Part shown: positions 22,646 to 33,343 of the stretch, piece after piece
How the letters are laid out: the number at the start of each line of letters is the position of its first letter
How positions within the stretch are numbered: the stretch's first letter is position 1
NCBI GenBank assembly: GCA_015039465.1
Contig: MU130577.1
Location: forward strand, 21,152 to 69,861
Reading direction: 5' to 3'
Length of the DNA stretch: 48,710 nucleotides
From: Phlegmacium glaucopus
Lineage: Eukaryota; Basidiomycota; Agaricomycetes; Agaricales; Cortinariaceae
Made by a program: the position numbers and the translations under genes
Notes under the pieces: model-generated
Databases searched by the model: none
What the model was told of the DNA's origin: nothing
What the model saw: only the letters and a program-made list of their open reading frames with translations

Positions 22646-23131
22646 TTAAGTAAATGAACTACAAAGAGGGCATGTATAAACAATCTGATCCCTAACCACC
22701 AGCTGCTCCGTACCCTTCTTCTCTTCAATAATATTGTTTTCGTAAATTAAATATCGCCACCAGAGAGTAGCTTCATCCTTTTCCTGATGTTCCGCCACAT
22801 TCAGAGCCATCCATACATCTGGTTTGGCCAGGATATCTTCCCGTTTCTCTTGTTCCATCAGTTGCCTTGCCAAATTCACCAGGCGAATGTTGCCAGAGAT
22901 ATAATGCACGCTCCCCCCTCGAGCAGTGGGCTGGTATGCAACTTCAATGATGGACCTTGGGACCTCTGGAAACTCTAAGAAAAGGTGTTTCATATGCTGA
23001 GCTTGTGTGGGTGTATCGTCTGGGATAAGGCATTTTGTGTGGAACCAGGTGTTGCATTGCCAGCAGAATCGCTGCTCTTCTGCATCTGGATTCCACAGGG
23101 AAGTACATGATTCAAGCCCGCATTGGGTCTG
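22646..23131 (-). CDS. PHD-like zinc-finger protein (last exon)
   Basis: The open exon begins after an AG acceptor at 23133-23132. It reads CGLESC (paired Cys), QRFCWQCNTWFHTKCL (Cys-x2-Cys, Trp-Phe-His, Cys), then about 95 residues including RGGSVHYISGNIRLVNLARQ, and ends VYTCPLCSSFT. The C4HC3 order of ligands fits a PHD finger with a long insertion before the last Cys pair. Such fingers read histone tails. The frame is intact for 161 codons. It lies on the same strand as, and 144 bp upstream of, the sirtuin. Upstream exons were not found. A RING or other treble-clef finger is the main alternative. Confidence 0.6.
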   Translation of the reverse strand, partial: QTQCGLESCTSLWNPDAEEQRFCWQCNTWFHTKCLIPDDTPTQAQHMKHLFLEFPEVPRSIIEVAYQPTARGGSVHYISGNIRLVNLARQLMEQEKREDILAKPDVWMALNVAEHQEKDEATLWWRYLIYENNIIEEKKGTEQLVVRDQIVYTCPLCSSFT

Positions 23132-24148
23132 CTTTCCCTGGATGTGTCACATTAGTGAATCTGCATAGTTTTTCAGCGCCTATAAACACCTACTTGAATG
23201 CAAAAATTGCTATAGTTCCAAAAAGTCTGTAAATGGCAGTGAGCATCATTTCATGGGCGCTGTTATATTTGCACGGTACCTTGTGAAATATGTTACAATG
23301 GGTGGATGGTCCAGAAGTCCATCTTGCAATATTATTATGTTATAGTCATACAAACGACCTAGATATGAATGCAGTGAGTATGTATTTTGCTTCTTCATGG
23401 ATGTCGTCAGCACTAACAAGCAATTTCTGACGATTCAATCAGATCTTCATGGTTTGATGCGTAAAGCTCTTGTTGAGAAGTGCTTTGCAGAAATCTGAAG
23501 ATTGAAATATATGGATAAAATCAGCAACCCAGCTTGCAACTGATCAAGTTGGTAAGATGTAACCTATACCTATCAAGTTCTTTTATGCCCTTGGGTTTCA
23601 CCATCTCAACATCTTCCCGGCTATAAAACCAATTAACTCTTAAATAATGTACCTGAATTAGTAAAAGGTTAGCTTATGTTGAATAGGGTCTAAGAATCAC
23701 ATGCCAGTGTATCTGCTCCCCTGTTCCGCCTCTTTTTGGGCTTTCGAATTTCTAAAATACGCACTTTCCAATACCCATTCACTGTTCACTCATCCAGGGC
23801 TATGTCGTTGAGTTTTTCATGCATTACCAAACAAAAGAAGCCCACGCTCAAGGTCCATGCTATAAGAATACCATAAACATAATCAGTTGCTAGTATCAAG
23901 GATCGGTTATGGACTACCTTTCTTTGCCTTTCTTTTGTTTGTATACTCGAGCTTGAACGACTCGCATGGCACCGATGCTTTCCATTGGGTAGGTGAAGGT
24001 ACAGCTGACATGACAACAAGGAAAGTGGACAAGGCTGTCTTCAGTTTGTAAATACTGTCCTCCTGCCTTTTCTATTCCACATGTTTGCGTCCTATAAATA
24101 AACACAAATACAAGAGCTTTGTAAACATATATATATATGAAATATCTA
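23132..24148. other. No gene resolved
   Basis: This is AT-leaning sequence between the PHD-like exon and the 3' end of the large pseudogene. Small open frames on both strands (for example 23786-24225, minus) show no domain. Upstream exons of the PHD-like gene could lie here. Confidence 0.4.
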
Positions 24149-27100
24149 CTATTCAGTGTATGAATCTGAGGAGGACTCGGTTGAGCCACTGGTGTTAGTA
24201 GTATGTCCATCGCTATCTGTAGCATCCAATGATGAGTTTTTACCCTTTTCAGATTCTGCCTGCTGGATGCTTTTCTGGGTGGATATTGGCTGAATCATTT
24301 GTTGCTGTTTTTTTGGAGGTTGGCAGTAGTTTTTCTTCTTGGTGGACTGATTCTTTTTCAAGCTTCTTTTTTGCTTCTTGCTTGTAGAGTTGCCGGGATT
24401 GAGTTGCCTTTGTAGCTCAGCCTTGCTGACTTAGGGTTGCTGTGGTCCAGATTCTAACTTTCTTGCTGTGGCAGAGACAGCTGCAATCCGATAGTAATGA
24501 GGGTTGGTCAAAAAGCAGACCGACCCACCCATCCCATGCCAGAGGTTTGAAGGAGTGTTGCCTTTGGGTAGGCATTGCACCTGCTCAAATACTTTGTCCA
24601 TCCCTTCACGAAGCATTTGAAGTATGTTCGCGTCATCCTTGTATGTTTCTAGGATCTCCCAATATCTACCAATATACCCATTTTGTTCCGAGTAGCCAGC
24701 CCAGATGCTGTTTGGCTTAAGCCTTTTGTCTAGAGTAGGAAAGAAAACCAATCTGAGGGCCTTGAATAATAGGTTTGAGGCCTCTGACCTGGGAGCACCT
24801 TCAAGGTGATAGGATGATGGAAAGAAATTGCACTTCCCACCCAAGCGAGCTAGAATGTTTTGGCAGCTCCAGACTTCCATGGAACCTTTAAGATCTTCTG
24901 GCTTTGGGCGTACTCCAGCAGGCAAAAATCCCTCTTGTAACCCTAGCCAAGCATCTCGGGTGAAAGCAACAAACAGGGATTCAATCAGGTGGAAGGGATC
25001 CAACCCTGCTGTATCCACCTGATCAAAGTCGAATGGGCGCAAGAAGTCTACCGCATGCTCCTTGCAAAGCCTCTGAAGTGTTCCCCATGAGATTGTCTCT
25101 CCCCAAGGATATTCTGTGGTTCTGTGTAGTTCCATGAGCTGAATTCCTCTGCTTTGGTCCTTTTTTGGCCTGAACCTAGTGGCAAGAGCAGCTTTGTGAT
25201 GCTGTTTAATCTCGCTACCATCCTTCCCCAAGTTCACATCAATACCCTCCATGTCATCCAAGTCAAGGTCGTCAATGAAAAACATGCCAAACATTTCCAT
25301 GACTCTTCTCTGATGTAGTATTTGCAATGTATATTTCACATAAGATGGAACATTGGACGGAGTTACCATCAAGGCTTGCATCAAGTGCAGGATGAACATG
25401 GAAAGTGTGCTGTAATTGTCTGGGCGTATCAATGCAAGTTTGCAATGTAGCTCATGCAATTCAATCAAACATCATGATGAAAATTTGAAGAACATGTCTG
25501 CCGGGATCCATATGATGGGGTCGTCTTCCAGAAACCTCTCAGCCTAGGTAACCATTAGCCTACTTGATGGTGCAGATAAAAAGTATCAAATAAGACACAC
25601 CCTCTCCATAACCATTGGAAGGAGCTCAGTGACCACATGAGCGCTCACATAGAACTCATCACGCACCCCATAAGATTTTGACCCAGCGTTGACAGCCATC
25701 CACGTACTTTTGATTGCAATGGATCATGTCGTCAAGCGTTGAAATATAAGCCCGCTCTCCTGGCTGTTGGACGGACTCAAAGTAAAGGTTGTAAGATATT
25801 CGCTTGACTATATGTGTATGATGCTTGGTGGAGTCTGATGTCTCAGCTTTTATACCCCCATAATCTTCCATAGTGTTATGAGAGTATTCCTGGTAGGTTC
25901 AATTAGAATAGCCCATAATAGTGTAGGATGATCGGAGGCTTTGGAGTCTCCAGAGACCTACCATGGGCTCTGAGGTGCCTATGGGGTGAAAGGAGACCCC
26001 AAGGTCAAGATACAGCTTGCCATTTGTTCGGTCCAGCATATGGTCCCAGTCCAAGCTCGGTACAAGTTTTTGGAGAGTTTGAAAGGCATTTTCCCCAGGC
26101 ATATGTTGTTTTGTAAGCATTTTTATGCCTCTTGCATCAAGTATGAAAAAAAAAGGATCCAAAACGAGATAGCAGATCGGTATTTTCTGATACTTCATGG
26201 TGGATATTAACCAATAAAGATACAATGGCAGCTGGAGATATAGGTAATGTAGGTTGCCGAGAATGGCCTCCAGTCTTCCTCCTAAGCTGCTCAGCACTGT
26301 GTGGAAGGTATTCAGAAGTTCCAGGATAGTTAGCCATAGAAGGTGGCAATGCTTTCAACACTGCTTCTGAAAGCCACATTTCTTGCAGCTCTTGTGGCAT
26401 GATGGTAATCGCTCAATTATTATTGATGTTCTTGTGCACCATCCTTGGAAAGAAGACATATAGATTAAATTGTTGGGTTGCTTCACCGAAGTGTCCAAAA
26501 GGCATATGGGGAATGGAGCTCAGAGGGAACTGAGATTTCAATCTTGATTGTGGATGTTTCAATTCATCTTCATCATCTGGAGGCTGTAATAGCGTGATGT
26601 AAATAGATGGATTTGCTGAAAATGGGGGCCGAGCATTGAAATGCAGTTTAAGATGGAGGTTGATGGCTCCTTTGCAGGAAAGCACCGTCCCTCTGGTGAC
26701 ACAAAGGATGCTGTCAATGGAAATGGAAATGGCAATTTGTTCTCGAGTCAAGGGTACATGATCCCTCTCAAGATCAAGCTTGATGAAGTCATCAGCCATT
26801 GTCTTTCCACATACAAGAAAATTATAGCTTTCCTTTGTCTTTGTGGCCCTTCCCACTTCGTCAAGCATCAAAGATGCACCCATGGGGATAGGCTTTTGTT
26901 TTGGAGGTGAATCAAGATCCATGGGTGCAGAAGAGTGTGAGCCAGTTTCTGATGGGGCAGGCGGAGCTTCCATGTCATTATCATCGTGGTCATCATCTAA
27001 AGTGGGGAGAAGCCGTGATATATAATCTGTGGGCTGTTCTTTGGATGATACTCAGTCAAAATTAGGGGGCAGGCGGTACCCTCTATCTTTCCATGTAGAT

Positions 27101-28716
27101 GCCCAGTTAGGAAGTGAGAGAAGACCTGAGGAATCAAAGGTCCATGTGTTTACGACTGGTTGAGTCTTTTGTCCACGGAGCGGCGCACTGTCGTAGTCAT
27201 CAAAGTCAGTAAACATAGGGCTATTGGTAGATTCCTTGGGAGGTGGTTCCTTGTCTGTCATGGCAAGGGGAAGAGGATCCGGCAGAGGAAGTCTTCTCAT
27301 TTGTGGAGAGCATGGGCTGATATCTCTCACCTTCCGACCTTGGAGTGGGATATCATCAGGAGATAAATCATCATCGCCTGCCTGAAGGAAACACCCTTTG
27401 CATTTGAACCTCTGGCTCTGAAAAATCAGACTAAGATTCCTGACCCACTGAAGTCGAGCTGGCTGGGAACGCATTTCATCCAGAAGATCTTCCGGAGGGT
27501 GGCTCCAGGCCTCAGCGCTCTGAGAGGCTACTTTCCATAATTTAAAGCACTCATAAGACGCTTGAAGTACTGTGTGGAACATATCCTCTCGGGCGGCATG
27601 GTCACAAGGAATATCAGGCATTGCGGCAGAAGATATGAATTCCTTCCAATTCCATTTGCAGTCAAAGAGCAGCTGTGAAAATGCTGAAATACCAGGGCCT
27701 GAGTGTGAGTCACGCTAAAAATCATCCTAAGTTAGGTTTCTATGTCTTGATAAAATGGGATTGTCATCAATACTGGAATTAAGTCTGTTTCATATACATT
27801 TGGCTCCCTCTCCAGCCCAGGCCAACTCAGAGCATTAGAAATTTTTCACCAGAGCACATCACCATTCCAGGACTCCCACTCAGCGTAAGATTTGTTAAAA
27901 TCCGCTGCACAAAGGCCACGACGCCCCAAGATTGATACCTTTTCTTGGCAGAAATCAAACATGACCAAAAAGTATATGTTTGTTGACTGTGTGGTGAGGA
28001 ACAGGAAGGGAGCAGGGATGATGTCTTCAGCTGTTATCCCAAGTGACTGTCACAAAAGGGTCTCATCCTTCTGGGATTCCCCAGTTAGTTTTTGTATTGT
28101 ATCTTGGGGAAGGTAATAGAACCAGTGCATAGATTTGGTAGAAAGTTGGCTTTGATGGGATTTGCAGCTCAAGAAAAAATCCAGGATGCCGAGACCAACT
28201 ATATTTCCAGGTTTGAGAGTGTCCAGCTGTTCATATGCTCATGCCCAGTACTCTGGATTTTTCAGATGTGATAATACTAAATCGTATAATCAAGAAGAAT
28301 CAGCAAAATTCAGCACTTGATATTGACATACCTGTTCTCTGAACACTTTGGTTTTGAAATTGGATGGCATTTCCTTCCAAGCTATGTCTAGAATGGGAAG
28401 CGTGAGGCCGGGAGTTGCATGGAGGGTGGTAGGCTTCATCTTCAGGCTGACTGGTATGACCATTGGAGCTTTCTATTTCCCACTGGGCCCATTGGTTATT
28501 ATGCATCTGTTCTGATGGGCATGGGCTCCAATCTGATGAAGACCATGCTGGGCATTCACTCCAATCTGACAATGATGATGGAGACCAGACTGGGCATTCA
28601 CTCCAATCTGACAAAGACCAGGCTGGGCATTCACTCCAATCCGATGAATTCAAAGAACTTCCTCTTATATGTTGAACCTGAACTGAAGACAGATTGTGGA
28701 ATTTGTGTTCATACAA
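24149..28716 (-). pseudogene. Large protein of unknown family, inactivated by many stops
   Basis: Exon 1 (28716-28332) and exon 2 (from 28276) join in frame across a 55-bp intron. The frame then continues for about 4 kb with isolated lesions. Stops are at 28239, 28050, 27846, 27052, 26413, 25899, 25544 (TAG), 25472 and 24431 (TAA), mostly TGA; there is a frameshift in a T9 run near 26150 and another near 25710. Readable blocks include LKPGNIVGLGILDFFLSC, TQSTNIYFLVMFDFCQEKVS, CKGCFLQAGDDD, WMAVNAGSKSYGVRDEFYVS, WHGMGGSVCFLTNPHYYRI and a Lys/Ser-rich C-terminus. The first two faintly resemble a Ulp1-like fold; no catalytic residues are clear. Total length would be about 1400 residues. It is probably a multicopy, transposon-linked family. 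Confidence 0.7.
28515..28650 (-). repeat. Coding minisatellite (SDWSECPAWS repeat)
   Basis: About four imperfect 30-36-bp units (TGGGCATTCACTCCAATCTG plus a variable linker) encode SDWSECPAWS-like repeats in the N-terminal exon of the large pseudogene. The unit length keeps the frame. Confidence 0.75.
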
Positions 28717-29396
28717 TGGATTCCAGTGTGTAAAATTAGACTAACTGTGATGAACTGCATTGGAAGCTGAATTGGATGATGATGAGCTAGTCATTTTTGA
28801 ATGAATTGAGAGAAAGTGATAGTGCAGAGAATTTGATAAAGCACATGATCTGTTCAGGTTGCTGTATATAGGGTTTACAAATGTGAGATTTATTAAAGTA
28901 ATGATGAACTCAAACTCAGGCCAAAGGCATCATATTCCTACCACCCTGGTTACAAAAAAGCTAATATGGCTTCAGTGACAGATGTGAAAAAAGAGGGAAA
29001 AGGCAATGAAAGTAGGTGAAAAAAACCTTTATAATTTTGAAGCATAGTAACTAACTGATGATAGAAAGTACGTGTGCAAAAGGAGGAAAGGAAGATTGGA
29101 AGTTCAGATGGGAAGAAATTGTCTAATGATCTTGTTATTGTGGGCAAGATAGGAGACAAGGAAATCTCACATCAGAAGAAGGTGCAAAAGCTCAATGAGT
29201 TGATAAAAATGCAGATGGAACGGAAGAAACAAGTTAAGGAGCTTATGGCTAAATGGGGAGGAACCTTTGAGGGGAAAATTTAGCATTTGTATAAAGAATG
29301 GTAGGCAACATGCTGGCATTATCAAAATGTGATTTTACTGACTCTGGCATGTAATTAACTCAGGTATTTCTATGGTACATACTATGGATGAGCATA
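28717..29396. other. No gene seen
   Basis: This is AT-rich sequence upstream of the large pseudogene. A 69-codon Lys-rich frame at 29074-29283 (plus) has no recognisable domain and may be chance. Confidence 0.4.
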
Positions 29397-29859
29397 CACG
29401 TGATTGTTCTGAGCAATCACATGCATCATGATTATGTTAACATGCATGTGATTGTTCAGAACAATCACATGCATCATGGTTATGTTAGTATGATTATGTT
29501 AGCATGGTACTTTTACGGTTCTGATACCAGGAGCATCCAAAAGTTGGTATATCTTGCAGAAGTTTCAAGAAATATTCCATATAAAGTTTTGGTAGAACAT
29601 TATAAACTTTACTTCATGTCATGATTAAGTGGCATCAATGCTTTAAAAGTACATATTGTATAGGCTTCAATGAGGCTCTTTGGGCCTGCACCACATTTGT
29701 TCATTCTCTGGCATCCCAGAAACCTCTTGGAATATGAAATTCTCAACTTTTGGGGTTCCTGGCATTGCAACCACCAGGCATAATATTGTATGAATATTGG
29801 CACATGCTACTTCTGGATCATGTAATCATGTGCATGTGATTGTTCAGAACAATCACATG
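29397..29859 (+). repeat. Dispersed repeat bounded by palindromes, uninterrupted copy
   Basis: Palindromes at 29397-29423, 29445-29471 and 29833-29859 bracket a 360-bp stretch containing GGTTCTGATACCAGGAGC. The stretch between them matches the reverse complement of 36100-37075, except that the other copy holds about 550 bp of extra sequence. TGGTATCAGAACC on the minus strand resembles an initiator-tRNA primer-binding site, but no LTR pair is evident. Confidence 0.65.
29445..29471. repeat. Dispersed 27-bp palindrome, type copy
   Basis: The arm CATGTGATTGTTC, a central A/T, then its exact inverse complement. Near-identical copies lie at 1278-1304, 19744-19772, 29397-29423, 29833-29859, 36101-36127, 37049-37075, 37141-37167, 37702-37728, 39311-39337 and 39793-39819. 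A mirror-image copy falls near 966-990. The copies are usually flanked by GCAT/ATGC, which extends the symmetry. Confidence 0.9.
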
Positions 29860-30338
29860 CAGTCGTGGGGATATTTGTGATTGTAGTTGTTTTTACTCCC
29901 TATATATAAACAAAAATCATTTACAGCTATTTTCAAAATGGTAGATGTTTTGGAAATTTTCTTATCTGCCCCTTTGTTTACTGTAAACAACCAGATATAG
30001 TATAAACTGCACCTCAATATCCTCATTGCTCCACTTTCCCCCCACCTTGCGTGAAATTCACTATGTCATTGCAATATATTGATTGTTGACCCTGTTGGTG
30101 ACAAGGAGCCTGTACTAAATAGCGCAGCCACTCCACCAATTTTGACTCCTCTAACATCAAGCAGGTCAATTCTGCCTAAATATGGGTATTTATAGAAACA
30201 AAGGTACACATAAGAAATTTTTCAAAATGTCTACCATTTTGCAAATAGCTGTACAATCAGCATAATATTCAGACTAAAGAGAGATTTTCTCGGGGATTGG
30301 CCTTATAATAAATAATATAAATGGATATTGAAGTGGGG
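29860..30338. other. No gene seen
   Basis: AT-rich sequence. A TTTCAAAATGGTAGA word near 29930 has an inverse partner near 30220 (TTTTTCAAAATGTCTACCATTTTGCAAATAGCTG region), a pair about 290 bp apart that could bound a small element. Confidence 0.35.
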
Positions 30339-33000
30339 CTAGTCACCTAGAATCTCCCGCAGCTTGGTAGCGATAGAAGCATGGTGTGCAACACGGTCTT
30401 CTGAATATGCAATTGGGATGGTCAGATCTCGAGGGAGAGCAGCATGAATCAAGTGCACGTTCTGGAAAGCGTGTGTATTGATTAGAGAGCAGTCCAAGGG
30501 TTTGTGTTCAATGAAAGAATTGGGTTCACTAACCTCACTTTGAACACGCTCCTGGATGATGGCTTGTTTGCTGGAAGCAACACACTTGACCTGCCGGCAG
30601 TCATGCTGGTTGACACATAAATGTACCAACCTCAGCTGGTATTACAAACAAGGTGATTTCATCTAACCGTCACAATATCGCACACCAATACTGATTGGTA
30701 GCGTGAGAAGAAAGCTTAAAAGTCGCCATCATGAAAATAAGCGGACTTCAAATTCACTTACCTATTTTGGAAGCAGCCCTGAATCGTGTTCCTGGTCAAC
30801 AAAGTCATTCGTTCAACGATAACATCCCCATCGCTCATCATACTCTCAATGTCTCACACTATGCTCTCCATTGTTTTCACTATTGACATGCTCCTAAGCA
30901 TATACCATCCATTTGTTCCTTGGCTAGTGATCCAGCAAAGCGATCAATCTACTATTTGCATCGGTCATCGGCTCGCGTTTGATCGTATCTTTGGTCCATC
31001 ATTTCAAGAACGGCCCCTTTATGGATGCATCAACTACATCTCCCATTATGTAAAAGGCTTTGTCATCGTTGTTGTGGCTATGGACCCACAAGTCTTCCCC
31101 TCAGCTATCTATCTTGCCATCCCTCGCTCCTGGATCTCACTCAGTCCCCTATCCTCACTCATCTACCTCTTATCTTATCATTCACTGCCAAAACCATCAT
31201 TCACACGGTACCTGAAGCCTTCCCACCCTCTTTATGACAATTTAGGAAGTCCAGGAGGATCACAACTAAGCAGGAATTGCAGATGAATCAGCAGCAGAGG
31301 ATTATTCTCGCAGTGTGTCAAGTGTTATCAAGGCTGCGCGACATGGGACCATGGGCAAGTAGTGTTTTCTCGGGAACAAGGCTGCGCCTTTCAAGTGTTG
31401 ACTCAGGACCTTTCATATTTTTGACATGACCACATGCCTATGGAGTAGATATATTTTTGCTATTGGACTGTGTACACTGCCTTCTCTTCTTTTCTCTCGC
31501 ACTTTGACACTTTACAGATTTTTTTATTGTTCCTTCTTCTTTTCCATTGTTCTTTTCTTCTCGCAGCTGTCCTCTCTTCATCTTTCTTCCTTTGACAGCG
31601 CGTACTTTCTTTCTTTTTATTGTTTTACATAGCCTCATCCTTAGGGTATAAATACTGCTCTTTTGTACCAGGATAGGTAGTTCAGTTCAATTCATTCTTA
31701 CCCCCCACTTTCATCATCTCAGTGCAATTCCAGTGAATTCCTCCCTTAAGTTCGCTTTTCTTGCCCCTTACTGTCAATCTATCCCCTATCCCTCAACCGC
31801 TATAGTCTTACTGAAGACTCTCTCTTGCTCATCCTCATCCTTGTCTTATACCTCATTCATCTTCCAAGACCTTCATCCTCCTCCTTCTCTTCTCTATTCT
31901 TTCCCCTTACCTCTGTGTGTTAAAAGTCAAGGTTATACCTTCCCTAAACGAACAACAGGGAGTCTCTTGACCTAAGGTCTGGTCCACTGCTCTCTGGTTG
32001 GTGTTTATATACAACACAAACAACGATTTATAACGAGAGAACAGGCATTCTAAAATATTCATGTTGAATCGCAGAAACTTGGAAAATATCAATCACAACA
32101 TAAGACATTGTTCCGCCTTCATCCTGGAGTATTTCTAGTATCTTCCCTGTCACTGGGGGTTCGGTCTAGTTGGGAAGTGTAAAGAAGTGTTGACTGAGTG
32201 TTAAATAAATGATATCTCACCAAAGAGAAAGGAGATCTTGTGAAGATCCATGTCCCAACTGCACACTCATCTTTGGCCTGGGATAGGACACTTTTCCATG
32301 GTACCATTGTACCTCAGGGTTTTTCATCATCTCTGGGATTTTGACAGCTTGTCTGGCAAGAGTCTCGGTTAATCTGGATGAAAGGCAAACAATTTTTGTC
32401 CTATTTTTGAAGTGTTTCAGCGGCTCAAGTTTGATAGTTCCTGCAGATTCACTTAAATATCCTTTGGGAAGCTTAGATATTAATCACAGAGGTGTACCAG
32501 AGACCCTATGAAGAGTGGTAGCATCAATGCCATAGCCCAACAAAGCCACTAAAAAGGGGTTATTGCTGAGGAAGTGTGTCACCAATGGTGCTGGTACCTT
32601 CCATTCACCACCTCCAGTAACAGCTCGCCAGCTTCCTCCAGAAAGAAAGTGTCTAAGCATTTCTTGCTCTGCCAACTGGGAGATAGGTGATTGGACAGGA
32701 TTTAGCAAAACCAGAAAATAGTGTTGAAACACTCAAAGGTCTCTGTGGCACTGCTGAGAATAGGCCCAAAACAAATGATATCTTGGCATAAGTGAGCAAG
32801 GAGGTGGTATTTGATTTTCAGGATGACTTTGGTTGGATCACTAAGAGCAGCAATGTCAAACACGTTAGCCGTAGCTGTCTCAACATCATCCTTGAATGAC
32901 CCTCTTGTCAGTGAGTAGGTTGACAGCAGCTTAATACCAAACAACAAGAATGTGTTCTGATTCGCAACTGCCTAAAGGTGAATTGGGTGGGTAGCATGAC
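30339..33000 (-). pseudogene. Multicopy basidiomycete protein of unknown function, split by an LTR
   Basis: Minus-strand blocks in order: 32947 down, KIKYHLLAHLCQDIICFGP then ATETFECFNTIFWFC; 32700 down, SNHLSPS, then MLRHFLSGGSWRAVTG; 32430 down, IKLEPLKHFKNRTKIVCL; 32290 down, VLSQAKDECAVGTWIF; 32150 down, VTGKILEILQDEGGT then FQVSAIQHEYFRMPVL. After the LTR (30676-32032) come RLDEITLFVIPAE, CVNQHDCRQVKC, IIQERVQSEV and LINTHAFQNVHLIHAALPRDL, ending at 30339. I recall this pattern as a repeated agaricomycete family but cannot name a domain. There are stops and frame changes; FWFC probably was FRFC. Dropping the LTR and one target copy rejoins MPVLS to RLDEI across a TGA. Confidence 0.65.
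30676..32032 (+). mobile_element. Solo LTR, 1.4-kb family, copy 2
   Basis: This is the second copy of the 13849-15265 unit, starting TATCGCACACC (TG now TA) and ending CGATTTATA. The flanking 4-bp repeat is ACAA (30672-30675) versus ACGA (32033-32036), one transition apart. It carries the same TATAAATA box (near 31646) and pyrimidine-rich leader. It lies in the coding region of the 30339-33000 pseudogene. Confidence 0.75.
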
Positions 33001-33343
33001 TTGAAAAACTGGCTTTTAGGACCCATTTCCCTTTGTAATCTCGTTTATTGAATTCAAGACAAATGCAGCAACAAACTTTGCCATCCAGCCCCGTTTCTAT
33101 GACTGAGCTTTAGTCAGCTTCTTTCAGATGTTTATTTTTTATTACTATGGATCTGCTTTGCGTGCTCTCTTTCCTATCATTTTTTGTTGAATGGCAAGGT
33201 TTCCCAAGCCAAAGTTTGTGTTGGGTTTGAAGTGGTCTTGTGATCCAGGGTGTGGTGGCCACCGTGCAGTTTAAATTTGTTCGAACTCCATTTCTCTCTC
33301 ATTCCTTCTTTCCACTCCCTTTCACCTGTTTCAACTTCTTCAA
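33001..33343. other. Upstream region of the intact 33-kb gene
   Basis: I see no gene. The last 150 bp before the ATG are pyrimidine-rich (TTTCTCTCTCATTCCTTCTTTCC region), as is common just upstream of fungal start codons. No clear TATA box is placed. Confidence 0.4.

Noticed and set aside
4393..23131. TET/JBP dioxygenase linked to the KDZ element
   Set aside because: No HxD...H pattern or related blocks were seen in any readable frame.
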